DNA of 64,000 nucleotides. It comes from Thiotrichaceae bacterium. GTDB taxonomy: Bacteria > Pseudomonadota > Gammaproteobacteria > Beggiatoales > Beggiatoaceae. Of this stretch, positions 57,401 to 64,000 are shown one piece after another. A program made the position numbers and the translations under genes. The stretch spans positions 1 to 64,000 of the forward strand of contig JAABRD010000032.1 of the NCBI GenBank assembly GCA_011391085.1, given 5' to 3'. The notes under the pieces were generated by a model. The model ran no database searches. It had not been told where the DNA came from and saw only the letters and a list, made by a program, of their open reading frames with translations. The first letter of the stretch is position 1, and each line of letters starts with the position of its first letter.

Positions 57401-58591
57401 ATTGAAGCAGGTCGCCTGGAACTATATCCTACCGATTTTCATCTCGGCGAATTTCTACACGGAATTAACGACCTGTTTCAACTCCGGGCGCACCAAAAAG
57501 GCATTGGCTATCAATATGAAATGCTATCTCCCTTGCCAACGGGACTCCATGGCGATGAAAAAAGATTGCGGCAAATTCTAATCAACTTACTAAGTAACGC
57601 CATCAAATTTACCGATCATGGCGAAGTCAGTTTAAAACTGAGTTACTATAATGATAAAATGCTGTTTCAGGTAGAAGACTCTGGAATCGGGATTGCCTTA
57701 GAAGACCAACAAAATATTTTTTTACCATTTCAACAAGTAGGTCCCCATAATTCGCAAATGGAGGGGACCGGCTTAGGTTTACCCATCACCCAAAAGCTGG
57801 TAGAATTAATGGGTGGCAAATTACAAGTTGAAAGTGTTTTAGGCGAGGGGAGTATCTTTTGGATGTTATTGGCCTTGCCACCTTCGACCGTCGTTCAATC
57901 TACCCACTTAATTGCGCCTACAGTTGTGGGTTTCCAAGGCCCCCCGTGCAAAATTTTAGTGATTGACGACCAACCCGAAAATCGGTCCGTGGTTGCCGAC
58001 TTGTTAACCCCGCTGGGTTTTGAAGTTTATCAAGCCAGTGACGGTCAAATTGGTTTAGAACAAACGATGGCTATTCATCCAGATTTAATCTTAATGGATT
58101 TAGTGATGCCCGTCATGGATGGTTTTCAATTGATCCATCGACTTCGGAAACTCCAAAAATTTGGTCACACCCCCATTATTGCAGTCTCTGCCAATGTATT
58201 TGGCAGTCACCAACAACAGAGTTTGGAAGCCGGCTGTGACGATTTCTTGGCCAAACCAATTCGGGCGGAAGTGTTGTTTAACATTCTCCAGAAACATTTA
58301 CATTTGGAATGGATTTATGATGAAGAAGTTCAACATTTCAACAGTTCGGAAAGTCAGGAGGAAATCGCAACGACAGAGTTATCGATGGTTCAAGTAGGAC
58401 CTTCAGCAGAACAAGCCGCTTTATTATATGAGTTAACGTTGTCCGAAGAATTGAGTCAAGTGGTGGCACAAGCAGAACAATTTGCCCAAATAGATTCTCG
58501 GTTAGTGTCGTTTACTAATCATCTTCGTCAACTGGCTAAAGACTTTAAGGAAGAGGAATTATGTGAATGGATTTTGAAGTATATGAAATAG
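54458..58591 (+). CDS. Hybrid sensor histidine kinase with five PAS domains
   Basis: 1377 residues from the ATG at 54458 (a TTG at 54434 is less likely). Two membrane helices (about 12-32 and 190-212) bracket a periplasmic four-helix domain very like that of the nearby chemoreceptor (FYQHPLTVSKAVRDVNINIL). HAMP, five PAS/PAC domains (about 280-905), HisKA with His929 (NMSHELRTPLNG), HATPase, REC with Asp1214 (LILMDLVMPVMDG) and a C-terminal helical domain of about 70 residues follow. That C-terminal domain is shared with the kinase at 60178. No DNA-binding output, so the signal passes to another protein. Confidence 0.95.
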   Translation: MFQNLKITTKLFLSFGLLIALMASLGLFALTEIRNLSSLITQFYQHPLTVSKAVRDVNINILKIHHLLEDMAIDAKVAPVETSLPTLLTYQNQIVEQLNMLQQRYLGDPNEVTTLRDTVAQWNSLCNHIVLLLKQGHSGEALALIHGQSLPAVARLENQLKTITDFANNKANLLVNNANLRLHHSLIGIATHLFIILLLGTSVAVIISRSITRSLHLAIQIANNIAAGNLNTPIDNHNSYEIGQFLQALASMQTQLRHRIRTIEKVQTALHKSETHLQQAQKMAKMGTWEWNLTTHHEQCSEELCEMLGMPHHDLLRGPDNTVLINGTTGISLQHFIHPDDLERVKQSFTQTMDRQVVVQAEFRVIRTDGQILHVQAFAKLIQDTIDNSFLLLVNFQDITERKRAEAVLKERENTLRTILEVTQDTVCMIKPDGTLVLINPTGAQRLNKPVEDLVGHCVWDVLPPEVVVDRKAVIEEVTRTQQTMVYIDQRENHWFESINYPVVDDSHQVTHVAVFARDITERKHMEEALTQANERFLTVLNSLESAIYVVDPHTCEVLFANQYLQQRLNRDNIIGTLCWQTVYQQPVPCDFCINDQLLTSTKLPRKVYSWELQDPLTNRWLFIRSHAIRWTDGRLVRLDIATDMTERKQMEECLRQSEQKYRRLYETMRDGFVVTDMQGLFLQFNPVFQQMLGYSAEELCQLTYQDITPSHWQTMEDRIVKEQVLARGYSDVYEKEYIRKDGSLFPVDLRIHLLTDAEGQRTGMWGFVRDITDRKWIQEKLRVTGAYYRSLIEASLDPLVTITRDGKISDLNAATESITGYSRRELIGKDFSNYFTQPDQAKMVYQQVFHEGMVRDYELAIRHRDGHVIPVLYNASVYRDEEGDVIGVFAAARDITAQKRAELELRQSKEAAETANRAKSAFLANMSHELRTPLNGILGYAQILSRDKSLTSKQKGGVAIIQRSGEYLLTLINDILDLSKIEAGRLELYPTDFHLGEFLHGINDLFQLRAHQKGIGYQYEMLSPLPTGLHGDEKRLRQILINLLSNAIKFTDHGEVSLKLSYYNDKMLFQVEDSGIGIALEDQQNIFLPFQQVGPHNSQMEGTGLGLPITQKLVELMGGKLQVESVLGEGSIFWMLLALPPSTVVQSTHLIAPTVVGFQGPPCKILVIDDQPENRSVVADLLTPLGFEVYQASDGQIGLEQTMAIHPDLILMDLVMPVMDGFQLIHRLRKLQKFGHTPIIAVSANVFGSHQQQSLEAGCDDFLAKPIRAEVLFNILQKHLHLEWIYDEEVQHFNSSESQEEIATTELSMVQVGPSAEQAALLYELTLSEELSQVVAQAEQFAQIDSRLVSFTNHLRQLAKDFKEEELCEWILKYMK

Positions 58592-58597
58592 GTGTTA

Positions 58598-59011
58598 GAG
58601 TACGGAATTGATTCCGCTTGATTTAGGTGTTGGAGTACGGAATTTATTCCGTGGAGTACGGAATTGATTCCGTTTGCCGTTGGAGTACGGAATTGATTCC
58701 GTTTGCCGTTGGAGTACGGAATTGATTCCGTTTGCCGTTGGAGTACGGAATTGATTCCGTTTGCCGTTGGAGTACGGAATTGATTCCGTTTGCCGTTGGA
58801 GTACGGAATTTATTCCGTTTCGGAAACGGAATAAATTCCGTACTCCAACGGCATCCATTCCGTACTCCAACGGCATCCATTCCGTACTCCAACGGCATCC
58901 ATTCCGTACTCCAACGGAATAAATTCCGTACTCCAACGGAATAAATTCCGTACTCCAACGGAATAAATTCCGTACTCCAACGGCATGACTCCAACGGCAT
59001 GACTCCAACGG
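58598..59011. repeat. Giant inverted array of GGAGTACGGAATT units
   Basis: Eight forward units (GGAGTACGGAATTGATTCCG plus TTTGCCGTT, period about 29 bp) are followed by seven inverted units (CCGTACTCCAACGG ...) and three degenerate ones. The two halves meet at CCGTTTCGGAAACGG (58815-58830). Each unit is itself palindromic. Open frames through it are artefacts. Confidence 0.92.
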
Positions 59012-59049
59012 CATGACTCACTAATTTATCAACCTAAGAGGAAAATAAC

Positions 59050-60024
59050 ATGTTCACATTTCGCATTATTGTATTCACTTTCGTGATTCTACTGACTGCT
59101 TGTAGCAAGTCACCAGAATCACCCCAAACACCTCTCAAACTAGGCATCAACGTCTGGCCTGGCTATGCCCATGCTTACCTCGCCCAAGAGAAAGGATTGT
59201 TTCAGAAACACAACGTGGCCGTGGAACTGTCTTTAACACCCGACATCAGTGAGATGGTGAAACGCTACGAAACAGGAGAGGTGGAAGGTTTTTTTGGCGT
59301 ATTTAGTGACGTGATGATTCTCAATGCCAAGGGAATCGGCACACGGATGGTTTACATCACGGATTACTCTGACACAGGTGATGTCATTGTGGGTCGTCCA
59401 CAACTGGCCAGTCTTCGTGACCTTAAAGGCAAAACGATTTCTTTTGAAGGCGTGGGTACTTTTTCACAGATGTTAGTCATTAGTCTCTTAGCCAAAGAGG
59501 GTGTCAAAGAGGGTGGATTTCAAGCCGTTAATCTGCCAGCTTCAAAAGTGTTAGAAGCCTTGGAAGCTGGTAAAATGGATGCGGGACACACTTGGGAACC
59601 CGTCACCAGTCAAGCCCTCGCCAAAGGCTATCAAATCTTAGGCAAAGCGGGTGATCTTCCAGGAATTATTACCGATGTCTTAGCCTTTCGTAAGGAGGTA
59701 ATTGAACAACGACCCAATGACATTCAAGGCGTGGTACAAGCCATGGTAGAAGCCAGAAACTGGTTATATGAACATCCTCAAGAGTCTTTAGAAATCATGG
59801 CCAAGGCCGAAGGGATGACAACCGCCGAAATGGAATCTGGTGTGAAAGGCGTTCATCATCTCACGCTTCAGGAAAATATTGCTGCCATGCAACCAGGAGG
59901 CGCATTATTTCAAGCGGGAGACTACGTGGCCCATTTCTATTTAAACAATGGACAACTGGTACAAAAACCGGATATTAACACACTGATTGAAACGCGGTTT
60001 GTGTTAGGGATTCAATCTGACTAA
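59050..60024 (+). CDS. Solute-binding lipoprotein, NMT1/SsuA-like
   Basis: A 324-residue protein. Lipobox ILLTAC. The mature domain LKLGINVWPGYAHAYLAQEKGLF is that of ABC-transporter binding proteins for nitrate, sulfonates, taurine or thiamine precursors; PASKVLEALEAGKMDAGHTWEP is the ligand-hinge block. No permease or ATPase gene is adjacent. It is followed by a sensor kinase on the same strand, so it may present a ligand to that kinase (inference). AAGAGGAAAATAAC before the ATG. Confidence 0.88.
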   Translation: MFTFRIIVFTFVILLTACSKSPESPQTPLKLGINVWPGYAHAYLAQEKGLFQKHNVAVELSLTPDISEMVKRYETGEVEGFFGVFSDVMILNAKGIGTRMVYITDYSDTGDVIVGRPQLASLRDLKGKTISFEGVGTFSQMLVISLLAKEGVKEGGFQAVNLPASKVLEALEAGKMDAGHTWEPVTSQALAKGYQILGKAGDLPGIITDVLAFRKEVIEQRPNDIQGVVQAMVEARNWLYEHPQESLEIMAKAEGMTTAEMESGVKGVHHLTLQENIAAMQPGGALFQAGDYVAHFYLNNGQLVQKPDINTLIETRFVLGIQSD

Positions 60025-60050
60025 TCAACCCAGGAGTCTAAAATTATCCA

Positions 60051-60136
60051 CTGGACTAGAGGCTTCAGCCGGAAGGGGGCGGAACACCATTGAAATCGCG
60101 GGACCCTGCCCCCTCCGGCTAAAGCCTCTAGTCCAC
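60051..60136. repeat. TTAGCCGG palindrome
   Basis: CTGGACTAGAGGCTTCAGCC / GGCTAAAGCCTCTAGTCCA arms between the binding-protein and kinase genes. Confidence 0.88.
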
Positions 60137-60177
60137 CACCACTGAATTTCCATCAATTACTCCACAATAACTAACCC

Positions 60178-63100
60178 ATGAAATTTTCTACCAAACTTCT
60201 CCTCCTCTACTTAGGATTTACCGCGGGAATTATCTTCCCCATTTGTGCATCGTTGTACTACACCAGCACCCAAGAAATTGAAAAACAAATCCGAGAACAC
60301 CTGCAAGAACGGGCCAGTCATATCATGGACAAGATAGATCGTCTGCTATTTGAAAGAATTGCAGACCTTCAAACCATTGCCGAAAATATCGCTTCTCAGA
60401 CCGATGACTTGACATCCCCAAAAATCACGGAAATATTATTAACCTATCGTCGTCATTACAAAGTCTATACGTCTCTCTCCTTTTTCGATGCCCAGCGAAT
60501 CCGCATTGCCGACACTGCGGGACTGTTTTTGGGGCAACCTGTTTCAGATAGCGTGTGGGTACAGGAGGTTTTTGAACAAGGAAAAATCAGTCAGGGGGCC
60601 GATATTCATTTTGCCGAGGACCTCCAAGAAGTCGCTATTTTTTTTGCGGTTCCCGTAAAAAATAAAATGGGCACCTTAATAGGGGCCATCGCAGCACGTC
60701 TGTCGTTAGACAAAATTTATCTCGTCCTGGGTGAGTTAAAGACCATTTCCAAAGCGACCGCAGTTCGCATCGATTTGATTGATAACACCGGCAAATTGCT
60801 TTACTCAAATTACAATCGTAAAGAGTTCTTTAAACCAGTCATCTCTATGAATTTGCCATTAGAACAGCAACTTCCGCAACTGTTTGGGGAGGAAGCATTT
60901 CATACCGTAGCGACTGAAACAGGCTTCTTAAATTTCAAAGGGAATCAATGGACTCTCATTGTCCATTATCCCACCGATCAGGCCTTTGCCTCCATAATCA
61001 CTTTACGCAATCAAACGTTTGGAAACGGTTTAGTGTTATTGCTATTGAGTATGCTGGGGCTGGTGTACTTCTCCCGGCGCATTATTCAACCGGTGAAAAA
61101 TCTCACCGAGGCGGTTGTTCGATTCGGCCAAGGAGACTTTCATGCTAAAGTGCCTGTACCTACTGCCACCACCGCAGATGAAATGGCTAAACTGGCCCTG
61201 GCCTTCAATCAGATGGCGCAACTGTTAGAAAATAACATTGCAGAATTACAAGCTACTTTGACAGAACTCAACCGCTTTAAAACCACGTTGGATATGACCC
61301 TCGATGCGGTTCTCATGACCGATGCCCAAACCATGAAATTTTTCTATGTCAATCAAGGTGCTATCAAGCAAGTGGGATATTCCAAAGAGGAACTTTACCA
61401 GATGACACCGTTGGATATTGATACAGAATTTAGTTCGGACCGTATGCAACAGTTAACACAATTGCTAAATAGTTCGCAACCGACCCTGTTATTTCAAACG
61501 GTACATAGACATAAAAATGGCACTCTCATTCCCGTCGAAGTCTGTATCCAGTATATCAAAATCCCTGGCCAAGTCAACTGCTTTGTTGGAATTGTGCGTG
61601 ACATTACCGAACGCAAACGCATCGAAGAGGAACGTGAACGATTACTCAAGGAGACCAAGAAAGCCCAGCAATTGCTACGTACCGTTTTGGATGCAACCCC
61701 CGACTGGATTTTTGCCAAAGATCGAAGTTTTCGTTACATATTGATAAATAAAGGATTTGCCGATGCACTGGGCCAGTCTATGGATAGCATTGTAGGTAAG
61801 GATGACTTAGAATTAGATTTCCCAAGAGAATTAGTGTTTGGTGAGATAGACAAGGGTACACGAGGTTTTCGTGCGGACGACCAACAGGTGCTAGAAATAG
61901 GTCAAGAGATTCGCAATCCCAACGACCTTGCCACTTTTGCAGATGGCACCTTACATGTCTTTGACACCCGTAAACTCCCTTTGTATGATGACCAAGGGAA
62001 GGTAATCGCGGTCTTAGGATACGCCCGTGACATCACGGAACGTAAACAATTTGAGGTTCATCTGCAACAAGCCAAGGAGGAGGCAGAAGCGGCCAATCAT
62101 GCCAAGACAACCTTTTTAGCGAACATGAGTCACGAATTGCGTACTCCTCTGAATGGGATTTTAGGTTACACGCAAATTTTTAGTCGGGATAAAAGTTTGA
62201 CGGTTAAGCAACAAGAAGGGATTGAAATTATTCAGCGCAGTGGTGAATATTTGTTGACTCTCATTAACGATATTTTGGACATTTCTAAAATTGAAGCAGG
62301 CCGCGTGGAATTATATCCAACTGATTTTCATTTGCACCGTTTTCTCCAAGAAATTGCCAAGCTATTTGAAATTCGGGCACACCAGAAGGGACTCGCATTT
62401 ATTTATGAACCGTTGTCCTCTCTGCCTACCGGCATTCGTGCAGATGAAAAAAGATTACGGCAAATTTTGGTTAACTTATTAGGCAATGCGGTTAAGTTCA
62501 CAGAAACCGGCGGCGTGACTTTCAAAGTCGGCTATCGTAAGGACTTCATGGAACCGTCACACTCCAACCTGACAACGACCACCCTCCGCTTCCAGGTGGA
62601 GGATACAGGAACTGGTATTGCCCCCGCAGATTTGAACAAACTGTTTACCCCCTTCCAACAACCTAATCGACACAACACCCAAACCGAAGGAACAGGGCTG
62701 GGACTGGCTATCACGCAGAGGCTGATCACCCTGATGAGAGGAGATTTGCAAGTAACCAGTACCCTGGGAGGAGGTAGCACGTTTTGGACGGAATTGGAAT
62801 TCCCCGAAGTGTCTGCTTTGATACCTTCAGAAAAGAACCAAAATCCCGTGATTCTGGGGTTTGAAGGGCCCACTCGTAAAATTTTGGTGATTGATGACCG
62901 TTGGGAAAACCTGTCAGTCTTGGTAAACCTGTTGACGCCGTTAGGTTTTGAAGTGATAGAGGCCCACGAAGGTAATGAAGGATTGGAAAAGGTGCATCAA
63001 TGTCAGCCGGACTTAATTTTAACAGATTTAGTGATGCCTGGCATGGATGGTTTTGAATTTGTGCGTCGCCTACGCAAACTGCCTGAATATCAACAGTTAC

Positions 63101-63510
63101 CAGTGATTGCCTCCTCTGCCAGTGTTTTAGATTTTGATCAAAAGACCAGTATTGAGGCTGGTTACAATGATTTTCTGCCCAAACCGATTCGTACTGAGGA
63201 GTTGTTCGAACATTTACAAAAACAATTGGGACTGACCTGGATTTATGAATCAGAAACGTCTCCTCAGGTACTGGAAGAGACCCAGATTTCTCTCGCCGTG
63301 GCAGAAAACATTATGGTAGGTCCTACCAAAGAACAAGCCGCGGAGTTACTGGATTTAGCCATGATGGGGGACATTTATGGGATTGTCGAAAAAATCAAGG
63401 AGTTTGAAAAGCTGGATCAACAACTGACACCGTTTGCCAATCTTTTGCGACAGTTAGCCAAAGGGTTTGAGGAGAAGAAGATTTGTGATTTGATGGAGAA
63501 GTATGTTTAG
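60178..63510 (+). CDS. Hybrid sensor histidine kinase with Cache-like sensor
   Basis: A 1110-residue protein. Membrane helices at about 7-27 and 280-300 bracket a periplasmic double-Cache-like domain. HAMP (about 300-355; RRIIQPVKNLTEAVVRFGQG), two PAS domains (about 370-485 and 500-625), HisKA with His652 (NMSHELRTPLNG), HATPase, REC with Asp950 (LILTDLVMPGMDG) and a C-terminal helical domain (about 1040-1110) follow. From HisKA to the end it is closely similar to the kinase at 54458, a sign of duplication with exchange of the sensor half. Confidence 0.95.
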   Translation: MKFSTKLLLLYLGFTAGIIFPICASLYYTSTQEIEKQIREHLQERASHIMDKIDRLLFERIADLQTIAENIASQTDDLTSPKITEILLTYRRHYKVYTSLSFFDAQRIRIADTAGLFLGQPVSDSVWVQEVFEQGKISQGADIHFAEDLQEVAIFFAVPVKNKMGTLIGAIAARLSLDKIYLVLGELKTISKATAVRIDLIDNTGKLLYSNYNRKEFFKPVISMNLPLEQQLPQLFGEEAFHTVATETGFLNFKGNQWTLIVHYPTDQAFASIITLRNQTFGNGLVLLLLSMLGLVYFSRRIIQPVKNLTEAVVRFGQGDFHAKVPVPTATTADEMAKLALAFNQMAQLLENNIAELQATLTELNRFKTTLDMTLDAVLMTDAQTMKFFYVNQGAIKQVGYSKEELYQMTPLDIDTEFSSDRMQQLTQLLNSSQPTLLFQTVHRHKNGTLIPVEVCIQYIKIPGQVNCFVGIVRDITERKRIEEERERLLKETKKAQQLLRTVLDATPDWIFAKDRSFRYILINKGFADALGQSMDSIVGKDDLELDFPRELVFGEIDKGTRGFRADDQQVLEIGQEIRNPNDLATFADGTLHVFDTRKLPLYDDQGKVIAVLGYARDITERKQFEVHLQQAKEEAEAANHAKTTFLANMSHELRTPLNGILGYTQIFSRDKSLTVKQQEGIEIIQRSGEYLLTLINDILDISKIEAGRVELYPTDFHLHRFLQEIAKLFEIRAHQKGLAFIYEPLSSLPTGIRADEKRLRQILVNLLGNAVKFTETGGVTFKVGYRKDFMEPSHSNLTTTTLRFQVEDTGTGIAPADLNKLFTPFQQPNRHNTQTEGTGLGLAITQRLITLMRGDLQVTSTLGGGSTFWTELEFPEVSALIPSEKNQNPVILGFEGPTRKILVIDDRWENLSVLVNLLTPLGFEVIEAHEGNEGLEKVHQCQPDLILTDLVMPGMDGFEFVRRLRKLPEYQQLPVIASSASVLDFDQKTSIEAGYNDFLPKPIRTEELFEHLQKQLGLTWIYESETSPQVLEETQISLAVAENIMVGPTKEQAAELLDLAMMGDIYGIVEKIKEFEKLDQQLTPFANLLRQLAKGFEEKKICDLMEKYV

Positions 63511-63580
63511 TTGCGCAATAATTCTTATTGCGCTCCAGATGGAATCGTACAAATTTATGTGAATACTACTATATCTCCTG
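63511..63580. repeat. Half S2 element
   Basis: GCGCAATAATTCTTATTGCG arm, TTGTAC-type GTACAAATTTATG and the S2 end GAATACTACTATA directly after the kinase stop. The left half is missing. Confidence 0.75.
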
Positions 63581-63604
63581 AACGGTTATTTTCCTATATA
63601 TTAC

Positions 63605-63645
63605 AAAAAAATGCCTTTCCTAACAAATTTCAACTAGGAAAGGCT
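63605..63645 (-). terminator. Minus-strand terminator-like hairpin
   Basis: GCCTTTCCTA / TAGGAAAGGC stem. On the minus strand it is followed by T7. No minus-strand gene is seen to its right within the window. Confidence 0.5.
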
Positions 63646-63900
63646 TTGTAACCAACCATATATTAAGGAGAATATATCTTTAATTTAGGCAATTACTATG
63701 CCATGTTTTAATTTTTTAAGTAACTTATTGATAAATAAATCATAAATGTAGATTGCGTAGTCCCGTTTGCCATTTGCTTATAACAGACTGAAATTTGTCA
63801 CTCCTCATATTATGTGTATATCACCACAACGGTTTATCAAAAAGTGGCCCCTATATTGCAAGATATAAAGTGCATTTCTCCTTAATGTGTGGTTGGATAA
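63646..63900. other. AT-rich region without a gene
   Basis: About 255 bases bounded by two terminator-like hairpins. No open frame of note was found. An AAGGAGA sequence near 63664 is not followed by a usable start. A small RNA ending at the hairpin 63901-63942 is possible but unsupported. Confidence 0.3.
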
Positions 63901-63942
63901 GCCTTTCTTCATGACTAATTTTAGAAGAAAGGCTTTTTTTTT
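63901..63942 (+). terminator. Rho-independent terminator
   Basis: GCCTTTCTTC / GAAGAAAGGC with a 13-base loop, followed by T9. Classic + strand form. Confidence 0.75.
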
Positions 63943-63979
63943 GTCTAAACACGGCGCCAAAGAAACTAAATTTAATGCC

Positions 63980-64000
63980 ATTGGACTGGAGGCTTTAGCC
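63980..64000. repeat. Left arm of a TTAGCCGG palindrome at the window edge
   Basis: TTGGACTGGAGGCTTTAGCC, continuing beyond the window, next to an AGAAACTAAATTT repeat remnant. Confidence 0.7.

Noticed and set aside
58595-59021. Arrays that superficially resemble CRISPR or encode repeat proteins
   Set aside because: Spacing sequence between units is identical, units are in both orientations and are palindromic; no cas genes are present.

Overview
The window looks like the chromosome of a gammaproteobacterium. Supporting genes are hisA-hisF, lolC/E-lolD, mltF, pilA and a CysTWA sulfate importer. The combination of a two-partner-secretion adhesin, large hybrid sensor kinases, Uma2 and retropepsin-like accessory genes and a very high load of palindromic repeats resembles large filamentous sulfur bacteria (Beggiatoa/Thioploca relatives, Thiotrichales). 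That placement is inference; there is no rRNA to confirm it.

Region by region. 0.1-3.6 kb: a complete diversity-generating retroelement (DGR), all on the + strand. It consists of a membrane-anchored formylglycine-enzyme/C-type-lectin-fold target protein with a 3' variable repeat (VR, 1210-1335), an avd accessory gene, a DGR-type reverse transcriptase and a template repeat (TR, 3356-3481). Thirteen of the 14 TR/VR differences are at TR adenines. 4.1-6.2 kb: hisA, hisF and a T4-endonuclease-V-like gene. 6.5-8.7 kb: an AT-rich MvaI/BcnI-type restriction-modification island next to a truncated membrane gene. 8.9-12.0 kb: a CHAT-protease lipoprotein and a Uma2 nuclease. 12.3-16.3 kb: lolC/E, lolD, proS. 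16.8-18.7 kb: TPS adhesin. 18.9-22.7 kb: a pilin gene with two probable pilin-glycosylation genes. 23.4-25.9 kb: tRNA-Arg, tRNA-Ala and gmd-fcl (GDP-fucose synthesis). 26-32.4 kb: a hypothetical gene, a YggU-like gene, adk, mltF and a patatin/beta-barrel protein. 32.7-39.7 kb: a TPR membrane protein, a CbpA-like co-chaperone, porG-porA, an ARPP-1 protein and an orphan HigA. 39.9-44.3 kb: sbp-cysT-cysW-cysA. 44.5-48.8 kb: a 17-kDa-antigen lipoprotein, a frameshifted AAA-ATPase/nuclease and a NAD-kinase-like protein. 49.4-63.5 kb: signal transduction (REC-histidine kinase, chemoreceptor, two hybrid kinases, a solute-binding lipoprotein), plus a retropepsin-like protease with its small partner.

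The intergenic DNA is dominated by non-autonomous palindromic elements. One family has 20-bp inverted ends (GGTAGTGATGCAATNTGGGT type) and creates 8-bp target duplications: it is a MITE with eight copies here, seven with recognisable duplications. Two other 'shells' (TATAGTAATATTC ends and GCCATTAAGTTAAGG ends) carry exchangeable palindromic interiors. One MITE has inserted between avd and the reverse transcriptase of the DGR. Removing it with one duplication copy restores an ATGA stop-start overlap between the two genes. The most notable system is therefore the DGR and its recent invasion by a MITE.
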